A stretch of 64,000 nucleotides of DNA from positions 3,844,001 through 3,908,000 of the forward strand of contig JAHBZM010000001.1 in the NCBI GenBank assembly GCA_019635435.1, given 5' to 3'. Under the pieces are notes generated by a model. It ran no database searches and was not told where the DNA came from. It saw only the letters and a program-made list of their open reading frames with translations. A program made the translations under genes and the position numbers. Each line of letters opens with the position of its first letter. Within the stretch, counting starts at the first letter, position 1. Source of the stretch: Ramlibacter sp. Its GTDB lineage: Bacteria; Pseudomonadota; Gammaproteobacteria; Burkholderiales; Burkholderiaceae_C. Below are positions 53,787 through 64,000 of the stretch, one piece after another.

Positions 53787-54701
53787 TCAGGCGCGGGGCA
53801 GCGTCTCCCACCAGCGCGCGCCAAAGCGCCCCTGCAGGAACGCAATGAAGGCTTGTACCTTCCCGGGCACCAGCTTGGGCGAGGGGAACACGGCATGGAT
53901 TTCCTGCTCGGGCAGCGCGTGGTCCTTGAGCACCTCCACCACATGGCCCGACGCCAGTGAGTCGCCGGCCACATAACGCGGCAGCGCCGCAACGCCCAGG
54001 CCCGCGCGCGCGGCGGCGAGCACAGCCGACAGGTTGTTGGAGCGCAGCCGCCCCGTCACCGGAACGGTCACCGGCTCGCCGCGCGGGCTGAACAGGCGCC
54101 AGACGTCGTCGCCCTGCACACTGCTGTAGATCAGCGCGTTGTGCCCGCTCAGGTCCTGCGGGCGCCGTGGCGTGCCCAGCTTGCGCAGGTATCTGGGCGC
54201 GGCCACCAGCACCCAGGGGTTCATGCCCAGAAAGCGCGCGCCCAGCGCCGAGTCCGCCAGCTTGCCCATGCGCACCGCCACGTCCATGCCCTGGGCCACC
54301 AGATCGGTGTAGCGGTCTTCAAAGCCCAGGTCCACCTGCACCTGTGGGTGCCGGGCCATGAACTCCAGCGCCAGCGGCACCACCACGCGGCGGCCAAAGG
54401 CCACCGAGGTGCCAATGCGCAGCAGCCCCTGCGCCTGGCTCTGGCGCACCCGCACCACGTTGTCGGCCTCTTCGGCTTCGCGCACGATCAGCTTGCACTT
54501 TTCGTAGTACAGGGCACCGGGCTCGGTCAGGCTCACGCCGCGCGTGTTGCGGTTCAGCAGCCGCACCTTGAGGCGCGCCTCGGTGGCGGCGACCTGCTTG
54601 GTCACCGTGGGCTGGGTGGTCGCGAACTCCCGCGCCGCTTTGGAAAAGCTGCCGGTCTCCACCACGCGCACAAACATCTCCATGGCCTGCAAACGGTCCA
54701 T
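53787..54701 (-). CDS. LysR-family regulator divergent from gcl
   Basis: A 304-aa regulator with an N-terminal winged helix (SFSKAAREFATTQPTVTKQVAATEARL) and a co-inducer domain (LLRIGTSVAFGRRVVVPLALEF). It is divergent from the gcl-hyi-glxR operon across a 105-base gap that contains an inverted repeat overlapping its own promoter side (54705-54728). Control of glyoxylate use, with glyoxylate or a related acid as co-inducer, is likely but inferred. Confidence 0.88.
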   Translation of the reverse strand: MDRLQAMEMFVRVVETGSFSKAAREFATTQPTVTKQVAATEARLKVRLLNRNTRGVSLTEPGALYYEKCKLIVREAEEADNVVRVRQSQAQGLLRIGTSVAFGRRVVVPLALEFMARHPQVQVDLGFEDRYTDLVAQGMDVAVRMGKLADSALGARFLGMNPWVLVAAPRYLRKLGTPRRPQDLSGHNALIYSSVQGDDVWRLFSPRGEPVTVPVTGRLRSNNLSAVLAAARAGLGVAALPRYVAGDSLASGHVVEVLKDHALPEQEIHAVFPSPKLVPGKVQAFIAFLQGRFGARWWETLPRA

Positions 54702-54704
54702 CGC

Positions 54705-54728
54705 ATTCCACCTATTCCTCAGTGGAAT
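54705..54728. promoter_or_regulatory. Candidate LysR operator between the regulator and gcl
   Basis: Perfect seven-base inverted repeat ATTCCAC / GTGGAAT with a ten-base spacer, 3 bases upstream of the LysR start codon and about 80 bases before gcl. The dyad contains a T-N11-A spacing expected of LysR sites. Confidence 0.55.
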
Positions 54729-54806
54729 GAATGTTATGGCCCGCAGCCCTCTTCTTCAATGACGCGTTGATTCCTACAGTCGTGACTCGAACACAAGGAG
54801 TCAGTC

Positions 54807-56595
<1,789 letters not shown>

Positions 56596-56597
<2 letters not shown>

Positions 56598-56624
56598 GCC
56601 CTTCGACAAACTCAGGACGATCGG
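56596..56624. repeat. Short CCTGAGTTTGTCGAAGGGCT-type repeat between gcl and hyi
   Basis: The sequence GAGCCCTTCGACAAACTCAG GACGATCGG overlaps the gcl stop codon and fills most of the 36-base gap before hyi. This short element is widespread in many proteobacterial genomes, usually between genes, as recalled; only one copy is evident in the window. Confidence 0.6.
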
Positions 56625-56633
56625 AACACCCCA

Positions 56634-57410
56634 ATGCCCAAGTTCGCCGCCAACCTCAGCATGCTCTTCACGGAGCTGCCTTTCATGGAGCGCTTTGCCG
56701 CCGCCCGCGCCGCGGGTTTTGATGCGGTGGAATACCTGTTCCCCTACGCCTGGCCCCAGGCCGAACTGGCCGCCGCGCTGCGCAGCAACGGCCTGCGCCA
56801 GGTACTGCACAACCTGCCCGCGGGCGACTGGGACGCGGGCGAGCGCGGCATAGCCTGCCACCCCGACCGCGTGGCCGAGTTCCGCGCCGGCGTGGCGCAG
56901 GCGATTGACTACGCCACGGCGCTGCAGTGCCCGCAGCTCAACTGCCTGGCGGGCAAGCTGCCCGCGGGTGTGGCGCGGGAGCACGCGCACATCACGCTGG
57001 TGGGCAACCTGCGCTACGCCGCCGCCGCGTTGCAAGCCGCGGGCATCCGCCTGCTGGTGGAGCCGGTGAACCACTTTGACATTCCGGGTTTCTTTCTCAC
57101 CCACACCGCGCAGGCGCTGGCGCTGATCGACGAGGTCGGCAGCGACAACCTGTTCGTGCAGTACGACATCTACCATGCCCAGCGCATGGAAGGCGAGCTG
57201 GGCGCCACGCTGCAGCGGCACCTGGCGCGCATTGGCCACATCCAGCTGGCTGACAACCCGGGGCGCCACGAGCCCGGCACGGGCGAGATCAACTACCGCT
57301 GGCTGTTCCAGCACATCGACGCGCTGGGCTGGCGCGGCCACATTGGCTGCGAGTACAAGCCCCGCAACGGCACCGCCGAAGGACTGGGCTGGCGCGCGGC
57401 GCTGGCCTGA
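56634..57410 (+). CDS. hyi: Hydroxypyruvate isomerase
   Basis: Interconverts tartronate semialdehyde and hydroxypyruvate. The 258-aa TIM-barrel protein of the AP-endonuclease-2 fold has the metal-site residues seen in Hyi: EPVNHFDIPGFFL, QYDIYHAQRMEG, HIQLADNPGRHEPGTGEI and GCEYKP. It is the middle gene of the gcl-hyi-glxR operon. Confidence 0.94.
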   Translation: MPKFAANLSMLFTELPFMERFAAARAAGFDAVEYLFPYAWPQAELAAALRSNGLRQVLHNLPAGDWDAGERGIACHPDRVAEFRAGVAQAIDYATALQCPQLNCLAGKLPAGVAREHAHITLVGNLRYAAAALQAAGIRLLVEPVNHFDIPGFFLTHTAQALALIDEVGSDNLFVQYDIYHAQRMEGELGATLQRHLARIGHIQLADNPGRHEPGTGEINYRWLFQHIDALGWRGHIGCEYKPRNGTAEGLGWRAALA

Positions 57411-57435
57411 ACCCACCCTCTGAACCTCCAACAAC

Positions 57436-58338
57436 ATGACCAAATCCGGACTCAAACTCGGCTTCATCGGCCTGGGCCTCATGGGCGGCCCCATGGCCCT
57501 GCACCTGCTGCAGGCCGGCCACACCCTGTTCGTCAACACCCGCAGCAAGGTGCCCCGGGCGCTGGCCGAGGGTGGCGCCACGCTGTGCACCACGGCCCAG
57601 GGCGTGGCCGAGCGCGCGGACATCATCTTCCTCATGCTGCCCGACACACCCGACGTGGACAAGGTGCTGTTTGGCGCGGCCGGCGTGGCCGCCGGACTCA
57701 AGGGCTCGAGCGGCAAGGTGGTGGTGGACATGAGCTCGATCGACCCCCTGGCCACGCGCGACTTCGCGCAGCGCATCCGCCAGGTGGGCGCCGACTACCT
57801 CGACGCGCCGGTGTCCGGCGGCGAGGTGGGCGCCAAGGCCGCGAGCCTGACCATCATGGTGGGCGGCAATGCCGCGGTGTTTGAACGCGTGAGGCCCTTG
57901 TTTGAACGCATGGGCAAGAACATCACCCTGGTGGGCGAGGCCGGTGCGGGCCAGATCTGCAAGGTGGCCAACCAGATCATCGTGGCGCTGAACATTGCGG
58001 CCGTGAGCGAAGCGCTGGTGTACGCCAGCAAGGCGGGCGCCGACCCGGCGCGCGTGCGCACGGCCCTGATGGGCGGCTTTGCGGCCAGCCGCGTGCTGGA
58101 CGTGCACGGCGAGCGCATGATCCAGCGCAACTTTGCGCCCGGCTTTCGCATGGCCCTGCACCAGAAGGACCTGAACCTGGCACTGCAGGGCGCGCGCACC
58201 CTCCACATGGCCTTGCCGCAGACGGCAGGCGTGGCCCAGCTCATGCAGGCCTGCGCGGCCCTGGGCCACGGGCAGGCCGACCATTCGGCCCTGGTCACGG
58301 CCGTGGAAGCACTGGCTGCGCATCAGGTCATGCCGTAA
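57436..58338 (+). CDS. glxR: Tartronate-semialdehyde reductase
   Basis: A 300-aa beta-hydroxyacid dehydrogenase that reduces tartronate semialdehyde to D-glycerate using NAD(P)H. The N-terminal Rossmann motif GFIGLGLMGGPMALHL, substrate segment DAPVSGGEVGAK and catalytic lysine in GQICKVANQI are typical of GlxR/GarR. Its stop codon lies in the loop of a perfect seven-base-pair hairpin (CATGCCG-TAA-CGGCATG, 58329-58345). Confidence 0.95.
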   Translation: MTKSGLKLGFIGLGLMGGPMALHLLQAGHTLFVNTRSKVPRALAEGGATLCTTAQGVAERADIIFLMLPDTPDVDKVLFGAAGVAAGLKGSSGKVVVDMSSIDPLATRDFAQRIRQVGADYLDAPVSGGEVGAKAASLTIMVGGNAAVFERVRPLFERMGKNITLVGEAGAGQICKVANQIIVALNIAAVSEALVYASKAGADPARVRTALMGGFAASRVLDVHGERMIQRNFAPGFRMALHQKDLNLALQGARTLHMALPQTAGVAQLMQACAALGHGQADHSALVTAVEALAAHQVMP

Positions 58339-58387
58339 CGGCATGGGGGCCGCCGCCTCCTTGCGGGACCATTGCAGCCCCGCAAGG
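58329..58387. terminator. Two hairpins after glxR, possible transcript end
   Basis: CATGCCG-TAA-CGGCATG (58329-58345) is followed by CCTTGCGGG / CCCGCAAGG (58359-58367 and 58379-58387). There is no T tract, so this is not a standard rho-independent terminator; it may stabilise the 3' end or shield the operon from readthrough into maeB. Confidence 0.35.
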
Positions 58388-58470
58388 CAAAACAGGATTG
58401 TGTTTCCAGGGGCTTCCCCTCTTCCTGCTTGCAGTACGCTTGAGCGGATCCAGAAATGCAGGAGACAGCC

Positions 58471-60768
58471 ATGGACAAGACCCTCTCGCCGGCCGAGCAG
58501 GCCCTGCGCGAAGCCGCGCGCGAGTACCACCGCGAACCCACCCGCGGCAAGATTTCCGTCACCCCCACCAAGACGCTGATCAACCAGCGCGACCTCTCGC
58601 TGGCTTACTCACCCGGCGTGGCTTACCCCTGCCTGGACATCGAGGCCGACCCGTCGCTGGCGGCCGAATACACCTCGCGCGGCAACCTGGTGGGCGTGAT
58701 CACCAACGGCACGGCCGTGCTGGGCCTGGGCGACATCGGCCCGCTGGCCAGCAAGCCGGTGATGGAGGGCAAGGGCTGCCTGTTCAAGAAGTTTGCGGGC
58801 ATCGACGTGTTTGACATCGAGCTGGCCGAAAAGGACCCGGACCGGCTGGTCGAGATCATTGCCGCGATGGAGCCCACGCTGGGCGGCATCAACCTGGAAG
58901 ACATCAAGGCGCCTGAATGCTTCTATGTGGAAAAGAAGCTGCGCGAGCGCATGAACATCCCGGTGTTCCATGACGACCAGCATGGCACGGCCATCATTTC
59001 GTCGGCCGCACTGCTCAACGGCCTGGAGCTGGTGGGCAAGCAGATCGGCGACGTGAAGATTGCCGTGTCGGGCGCCGGCGCCGCGGCCATTGCCTGCCTG
59101 GATGTGATGGTGGGCCTGGGCGCACAGCCCAAAAACATCCATGCCGTGGACTCCAGGGGCGTGATCTACCACGGCCGCCCCGGCGGCTTTGACGAGTCCA
59201 AGCAGCGTTACGCCCAGACCACCGAGGCGCGCACCCTGGCTGACGTGGTGAAGGGGGCCGACGTGTTCCTGGGCTGCTCGGCGCCTGGCGTGCTCACGCA
59301 GGCCATGGTCCAGACCATGGCGCAGCGGCCCATCATCCTGGCGCTGGCCAACCCCGAGCCCGAGATCCGCCCTGAGCTGGCCAAAGCCGTGCGGCCCGAC
59401 TGCATCATGGCCACCGGCCGTTCGGACTACCCGAACCAGGTCAACAACGTGCTGTGCTTTCCGTACATCTTCCGCGGCGCGCTGGACTGCGGCGCCACCA
59501 AGATCACCGAGGCCATGAAGCTGGCCTGCGTGCGCGAGATCGCCGAGCTGACCAAGGCCGACATCAGCGAGGAAGTGGCCACCGCCTACGCCGGCCAGGA
59601 GCTGGCCTTTGGCGCCGACTACATCATCCCCAAGCCCTTTGACTCGCGCCTGATCCTGCGCATCGCGCCCGCCGTGGCGCGCGCCGCCGAGGAGTCCGGC
59701 GTGGCCACCCGCCCCATCAAGGACCTGGAGGCCTACCGCCAGAGCCTGTCACGGTTTGTCTACCAGACCGGCATGTTCATGCGGCCGGTGTTTGCCGCGG
59801 CCAAGACCGCCAGCGCCAAGCGCGTGGCCTATGCCGAGGGCGAGGACGAGCGCGTGCTGCGCGCCGCCCAGCTGGCCGTGGACGAAGGCCTGGCCCGGCC
59901 CATCCTGATCGGGCGGCCCGAGGTGATTGACATGCGCATCAAGAAGGCCGGGCTGCGCATCCGCCTGGGCCAGGAGGTGCAGAACGTCAACCCCGAGGAC
60001 GACCCGCGCTTTCGCACCTACTGGGAGGCCTACCACCGGCTCATGGGCCGGCGCGGCTTCACGCCCGAGGCCGCCAAGGCCGCGGTGCGCCGCTCCAACA
60101 CCACGATTGCCGCGCTGATGGTGCACTTGGGTGACGCCGACGCCATGCTGTGCGGGCTGGTGGGCCGGTTTGACGCCCACCTGAACCACCTGCAGGAAGT
60201 GCTGGGCGTGCAGCGTGGCGCCCCCGGCCTGGCCACGCTCAACGCGCTCATGCTGGACAACCGCACCCTGTTCATTGCCGACACCTTTGTCAATGAAGAC
60301 CCCAGCGCCGAACTGCTGGCCAGCATTGCGGTGATGGCCGCCGAAGAAGTGCGCCGCTTTGGCCTGCCGCCCAAGGTGGCCTTTCTTTCGCACTCGCACT
60401 ACGGCTCGTCGGGCCGGGCCTCGGCCCGCAAGATGCGGCTGGCGCGCGACCTGTTTGTGCAGATGGCGCCCGACGTGGAGTGCGACGGCGAGATGCATGG
60501 CGACGCCGCGCTGTCTGACGACATCCGCCGCGCCTCCCTGCCCGAGACCACGCTCAGCGGCGAGGCCAACCTGCTGATCTGCCCCAACCTGGACTCCGCC
60601 AACATCCTGTTCAACGTGCTCAAGATGACCAGCGGCCATGGCGTGACGGTGGGCCCCATGCTGCTGGGCGCGGCCGCCTCGGCCCATGTGCTCACCACCT
60701 CGGCCACCGTGCGCCGCGTGGTCAACATGACGGCGCTGGCGGTGGCCAAGGCGAAGCAGCCTACTTGA
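58471..60768 (+). CDS. maeB: NADP-dependent malic enzyme (MaeB type)
   Basis: Oxidatively decarboxylates malate to pyruvate with NADP+. The 765-aa protein has the MaeB two-part structure: a malic enzyme domain (TPTKTLINQRDLSLAYSPGVA, DDQHGTAI, the Rossmann segment VSGAGAAAIACLD) over about residues 1-430 and a C-terminal phosphotransacetylase-like regulatory domain (from about 450; FLSHSHYGSSG, DGEMHGDAALS). The ATG at 58471 follows CAGGAGACAGCC; an ATG 15 bases upstream is less likely. It provides NADPH and pyruvate. Confidence 0.96.
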   Translation: MDKTLSPAEQALREAAREYHREPTRGKISVTPTKTLINQRDLSLAYSPGVAYPCLDIEADPSLAAEYTSRGNLVGVITNGTAVLGLGDIGPLASKPVMEGKGCLFKKFAGIDVFDIELAEKDPDRLVEIIAAMEPTLGGINLEDIKAPECFYVEKKLRERMNIPVFHDDQHGTAIISSAALLNGLELVGKQIGDVKIAVSGAGAAAIACLDVMVGLGAQPKNIHAVDSRGVIYHGRPGGFDESKQRYAQTTEARTLADVVKGADVFLGCSAPGVLTQAMVQTMAQRPIILALANPEPEIRPELAKAVRPDCIMATGRSDYPNQVNNVLCFPYIFRGALDCGATKITEAMKLACVREIAELTKADISEEVATAYAGQELAFGADYIIPKPFDSRLILRIAPAVARAAEESGVATRPIKDLEAYRQSLSRFVYQTGMFMRPVFAAAKTASAKRVAYAEGEDERVLRAAQLAVDEGLARPILIGRPEVIDMRIKKAGLRIRLGQEVQNVNPEDDPRFRTYWEAYHRLMGRRGFTPEAAKAAVRRSNTTIAALMVHLGDADAMLCGLVGRFDAHLNHLQEVLGVQRGAPGLATLNALMLDNRTLFIADTFVNEDPSAELLASIAVMAAEEVRRFGLPPKVAFLSHSHYGSSGRASARKMRLARDLFVQMAPDVECDGEMHGDAALSDDIRRASLPETTLSGEANLLICPNLDSANILFNVLKMTSGHGVTVGPMLLGAAASAHVLTTSATVRRVVNMTALAVAKAKQPT

Positions 60769-62413
60769 GAAGCTTCTTGAGCATGATGTCGGCCGTCTCG
60801 AGCGCGCCCTCGACCCAGCCCTGGGCGTTGGAGTAGGCCTCGCCGCAGATGAACAGCGGCACGCTGGCCAGCGGCTGGGTGATCTGGTCCTTGACCTCCC
60901 AGCTCTTGACGCCGATGTTCCAGCTGTTCCAGCCGCCGCCAAACGGGTCGTCGCCCCAGTCCCTGAACGCGGCCTGCTCCACGGTGGGCGAGTAGCTCAG
61001 GCCGTGGATGCTGCCGAGCTGGCGCGCCACTTCGTCCACCATCTCGTCGCTGGCCTGGTAGCGGCTCCAGGTGCTGGAGGCACCCGCATCGCCGCCCTTC
61101 TTGCCGCTCTTGAGCAGGGCCGGCGTGGCCGCCGGCTCGAAAGGATGGCGCGGCACCGGCACCTCCAGCCCCTGGCGCCAGGCCTGGCGCCGCTGCGGGC
61201 GCAGGCCGTCCCAGAAGCCGATGTTGGAGCCGTCGTCATAGCTGGCCATCAGCATGGCCGGGCCGCTTTGGGCGGGCTTGCCTTCCGAGGTGGGCCAGTA
61301 ATAGGTCTGGCGCACCGGCAAGCTGGTGACGGTGCGGCCGCTTTCCACGGGCACAAATTCCTTCCTGGCGTTGTTGTAGTAGCCCGCGGCGCGCCACCAG
61401 GGGTTGGCATAGGTGGTGAACAGCTTGAACAGCGGCTGCGGCGTGACGCTGGCAATCAGCCTGGCCACGGGGGCCTGCTGCAACAGGGGTGCGCTGGGGG
61501 CCACCAGATCGAGCGAGCGGCGCGGCATGGCCAGGATCAGCGCGTCGGCCACCAGCCGGGCACCGCCGCCCAGCGTCAGCGTGAATCGGCCGCCGTTGTG
61601 GTCAAAGCCCTGCAACCGCGTCTCGAGCCGGATCTCGCCGCCCTGCTTCTTGAACAGCTCGGCCAGCGCCAGCGGCACCTGCTGAAAGCCCTTCTTGAAC
61701 CCGAAATACTCAGGGTCGATGCCAAAGTCCGACAGGAACCAGGGAATGGCGTCGGCCGCGTTCCAGTTGGAGACCACGCTTTCATAGCCACCGGCGTCCA
61801 GCCCCAGCTGGTAGGCCTCGCCCGTGATCACGCGCAGCAGCAGGTTCCAGAAGCCCAGCTGGTACAGCGGCTGGCCGTCGAAGCTGGCCTCGCGCGCCAT
61901 CTTGTGGCGCTGTTCGTTGGTCAGGCCCTTGGCGGTGATGCCGGGCACGATCTGCTCGATCGCGTTGACCATGATCACGCCCGAGCTGTTGCCCCGCTCC
62001 AGGAACGACAGCCGGTAAGGCACCTTGTCGGGGTCCTGCGTGAAGTCCGACAGGCGCAGGTGGGTGCCCCGCAAAAACGCAATGTTTTGCGGCTGATCCA
62101 CCGGGAACGGATAGGTTTCGATGCCCTGGCTCTTGGGCAGCGCCTTGTTGAGCTCCTTGAGCAGGGCCACGATCAGCGGCTGGGTCTTGGGCAGGATGCG
62201 CATGCCGCCCAGCTCGGCCACCATGTTGGGAATGCCCGGCGGCACCACCGACAGCAGCCGCCCGCCGATGTGGTCCGAGCCCTCGATCAGCACGATCTTC
62301 TTGCGCGGGTATCGGGCCTTGAGCCGCCAGGCGCTGTAGACGCCCGACACACCGCCGCCCACGATGGCGATGTCGCACTGCGAAGCCGTTGGGGATTTGT
62401 TCTTGCCAGCCAT
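60761..62413 (-). CDS. Flavin-containing amine oxidase
   Basis: A 550-aa FAD-dependent amine oxidase. The N-terminal dinucleotide motif is IVGGGVSGVYSAWRL, followed by IEGSDHIGGRL and the GGMRILPKTQP segment of monoamine/L-amino-acid oxidases; the C-terminal FAD segment is ICGEAYSNAQGWVEGALETA. No signal peptide is evident. Which amine or amino acid it oxidises cannot be told. A strong AAGGAGG ribosome binding site fixes the start at 62413. Overlaps maeB tail to tail by eight bases. Confidence 0.85.
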   Translation of the reverse strand: MAGKNKSPTASQCDIAIVGGGVSGVYSAWRLKARYPRKKIVLIEGSDHIGGRLLSVVPPGIPNMVAELGGMRILPKTQPLIVALLKELNKALPKSQGIETYPFPVDQPQNIAFLRGTHLRLSDFTQDPDKVPYRLSFLERGNSSGVIMVNAIEQIVPGITAKGLTNEQRHKMAREASFDGQPLYQLGFWNLLLRVITGEAYQLGLDAGGYESVVSNWNAADAIPWFLSDFGIDPEYFGFKKGFQQVPLALAELFKKQGGEIRLETRLQGFDHNGGRFTLTLGGGARLVADALILAMPRRSLDLVAPSAPLLQQAPVARLIASVTPQPLFKLFTTYANPWWRAAGYYNNARKEFVPVESGRTVTSLPVRQTYYWPTSEGKPAQSGPAMLMASYDDGSNIGFWDGLRPQRRQAWRQGLEVPVPRHPFEPAATPALLKSGKKGGDAGASSTWSRYQASDEMVDEVARQLGSIHGLSYSPTVEQAAFRDWGDDPFGGGWNSWNIGVKSWEVKDQITQPLASVPLFICGEAYSNAQGWVEGALETADIMLKKLLK

Positions 62414-62601
62414 GTTGCCTCCTTGTGAAAACCGGCTTTGATTATTCGGCGTGAGGGAGCAGAGCGCCATGGAGATATGTCACTGGAATTTGGGGCTCGG
62501 GCGTGAAGCGCGGCAGCGTCAAGTAGACTCGTTCACCAGAAGCCGGTGACCCCATTCGAGGCCTGGCTGAGCGCCCCTGTTCCAGCCCCGAGACCTGTCA
62601 G

Positions 62602-64000
62602 ATGAGTGGCCACTTTCCAGAATCCCCAGGCCCCGCCGCAGCGGGGCACCCCCGCTACCGCCGCGACATTGACGGTTTGCGGGCCATTGCGGTTCTGGCG
62701 GTTGTGGGGTTTCATGCCTTCCCCTCGGTGTTCAGGGGCGGTTTCATCGGGGTCGACATCTTCTTTGTCATCTCCGGCTACCTCATTTCCCTGATCATTT
62801 ACGGCAACCTGAATCGGGCTTCTTTCAGTTTCCGCGAGTTCTATGCGCGCCGGATCCTGCGCATCTTTCCAGCGCTGCTGGTTGTGATGGCCAGCTGCCT
62901 CGTCTTCGGCTGGTTTGCATTGCTGGCAGACGAGTACCAGCAACTCGGCAAGCACATTGCGGGCGGCGCCACTTTCATTTCCAACTTCCTGCTGTGGAAC
63001 GAAAGCGGTTACTTCGACAATGCAGCCGAGACCAAGCCGCTGCTGCACCTGTGGAGCCTGGGTGTTGAAGAACAGTTCTATCTGTTCTGGCCGCTCGCCC
63101 TGTGGCTGGCATGGCGCCAAAGGCTGGGCCTGCTGGCGACCTCCATTGTTCTGGCCGCCCTGTCGTTCCTTATGAACCTTGCCACCATCCGCATCGACCC
63201 GGTGGCAACCTTTTATTCGCCGCAAACCCGCATCTGGGAACTTCTGTGTGGATCGATGCTCGCCTATTTCCACGCGGTCAAGGGCCGCGAGCCTTCGCTT
63301 GTGCCATCCGCTCAGGATCGTGCACGCCGCTTCAGCACCTCCCTGCTGGGTGGCCTGGGGCCTTTCACATCGGACACGTCGCGCTCTTTCATTGGCGCCG
63401 CTCTCCTGGCCGCGGGTTTCCTGGTGATTTCAAAGCGCTCGCCTTTTCCTGGCCTGGCCGCACTGCTGCCCGTGGTGGGCACCGTGTTGATGCTTTCGGC
63501 CGGCGAGCATGCCTGGTTGAATCGAAAGATTCTTTCGGGCAAGGTGCTGGTGTGGATCGGGCTGATCAGCTTCCCGTTGTATCTCTGGCATTGGCCCGCC
63601 TTGTCTTTTCTGCGGATCATTGACAGCGACACGCCGAGCCTGCCCGTGCGCATTGCCGCCGTCCTGGTGGCGCTCGCGCTGGCACAGCTGACGTACCAAT
63701 GGATTGAAAAACCCGTTCGGCATGCCAAAGGCCCGTCATCCCGCGTTCTGGTGTTGTGCCTCTTGATGGCTGTTGCCGGGCTGTCGGGCTACTTTGTCTA
63801 TCGCGACGGTGGCGTCGTGTCACGGCCCGCGGTCAAATCGTTCAAACAGAACCAGAACCAGCTTCTGCGAACTGCGGAAGTTGAGAATGCGTGCCTGGCC
63901 TATGTCGGGCTGGAGCGGCCGCGCTTTCCCTACTGCCGGTACACCCACGCCGGCGGCCGGAGGACCGTGGCGGTCATTGGCGACAGCCACGCCCACACCG
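62602..64000 (+). CDS. O-acyltransferase of the OafA type (3' partial)
   Basis: Reading frame open to the right edge; 466 residues visible. The N-terminal part has the acyltransferase family 3 signature RYRRDIDGLRAIAVLAVVGFHA and the GGFIGVDIFFVISGYL motif, with about ten membrane helices and the EEQFYLFWPL segment. A SGNH esterase domain appears to begin at the very end (VIGDSHAHT, with the GDS serine). Such fused proteins acetylate lipopolysaccharide O-antigen or other surface sugars. Start at 62602 is the first good ATG before the RYRRDIDG block. Confidence 0.88.
   Translation, partial: MSGHFPESPGPAAAGHPRYRRDIDGLRAIAVLAVVGFHAFPSVFRGGFIGVDIFFVISGYLISLIIYGNLNRASFSFREFYARRILRIFPALLVVMASCLVFGWFALLADEYQQLGKHIAGGATFISNFLLWNESGYFDNAAETKPLLHLWSLGVEEQFYLFWPLALWLAWRQRLGLLATSIVLAALSFLMNLATIRIDPVATFYSPQTRIWELLCGSMLAYFHAVKGREPSLVPSAQDRARRFSTSLLGGLGPFTSDTSRSFIGAALLAAGFLVISKRSPFPGLAALLPVVGTVLMLSAGEHAWLNRKILSGKVLVWIGLISFPLYLWHWPALSFLRIIDSDTPSLPVRIAAVLVALALAQLTYQWIEKPVRHAKGPSSRVLVLCLLMAVAGLSGYFVYRDGGVVSRPAVKSFKQNQNQLLRTAEVENACLAYVGLERPRFPYCRYTHAGGRRTVAVIGDSHAHT

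Noticed and set aside
62414..62601. Possible tRNA or small RNA in the gap before the acyltransferase gene
   Set aside because: No cloverleaf or clear promoter/terminator pair could be found; nothing is called here.

Overview
The window is high-GC, gene-dense chromosomal DNA from a betaproteobacterium, most probably a member of the Comamonadaceae (Acidovorax/Variovorax/Polaromonas type). The protein families, the fused UraD-allantoate amidohydrolase and several short dispersed repeats recalled as common in that family all point there; the genus cannot be fixed from the sequence alone. No rRNA, tRNA, CRISPR array, insertion sequence or prophage was seen. About 54 protein genes are supported, plus a few small or broken candidates.

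Region 1 (1-8600) is mostly housekeeping: the 3' end of a BatA-like von Willebrand protein, the LolC/LolD lipoprotein-release exporter, recJ coupled to a conserved upstream gene, an ornithine-cyclodeaminase-family reductase, dcd and small unknowns. Region 2 (8600-16570) is accessory. It holds a three-gene translationally coupled operon: a ferritin-like protein with an internal cysteine-rich module, a DUF692 multinuclear iron oxidase (MNIO) and its DUF2063 partner. This looks like a maturation system acting on an unusually large protein. A nitrobindin-like gene converges on it, followed by a two-component system and a lipoprotein intradiol dioxygenase.

Region 3 (16570-32130 and 38690-58340) is a near-complete purine catabolism island. 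Guanine deaminase, a predicted adenine deaminase, two BMP-type binding proteins and a nucleoside-type ABC importer feed xanthine dehydrogenase (xdhAB here, xdhC further on). Urate is then handled by PuuD, UraH, a UraD-allantoate amidohydrolase fusion and PuuE. The released glyoxylate is taken by Gcl, Hyi, GlxR and a TtuD-type glycerate 2-kinase to 2-phosphoglycerate, with malic enzyme MaeB next door. A perfect palindrome centred on TGTATACA lies before the GntR regulator, puuD and the NCS2 permease, so these probably form one regulon. No ureidoglycolate lyase gene is visible.

Inserted between these blocks are a Fic-family gene with a probable broken upstream partner and a small convergent gene, an orphan nuclease-like gene after xdhB, and esterase/hydrolase genes with a MarR regulator (33059-38080). 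The right end (58471-64000) has maeB, a flavin amine oxidase and the start of an O-acyltransferase cut by the window edge. At least six copies of a roughly 55-base repeat are scattered through the window, two of them inside coding sequence (xdhA and puuD).
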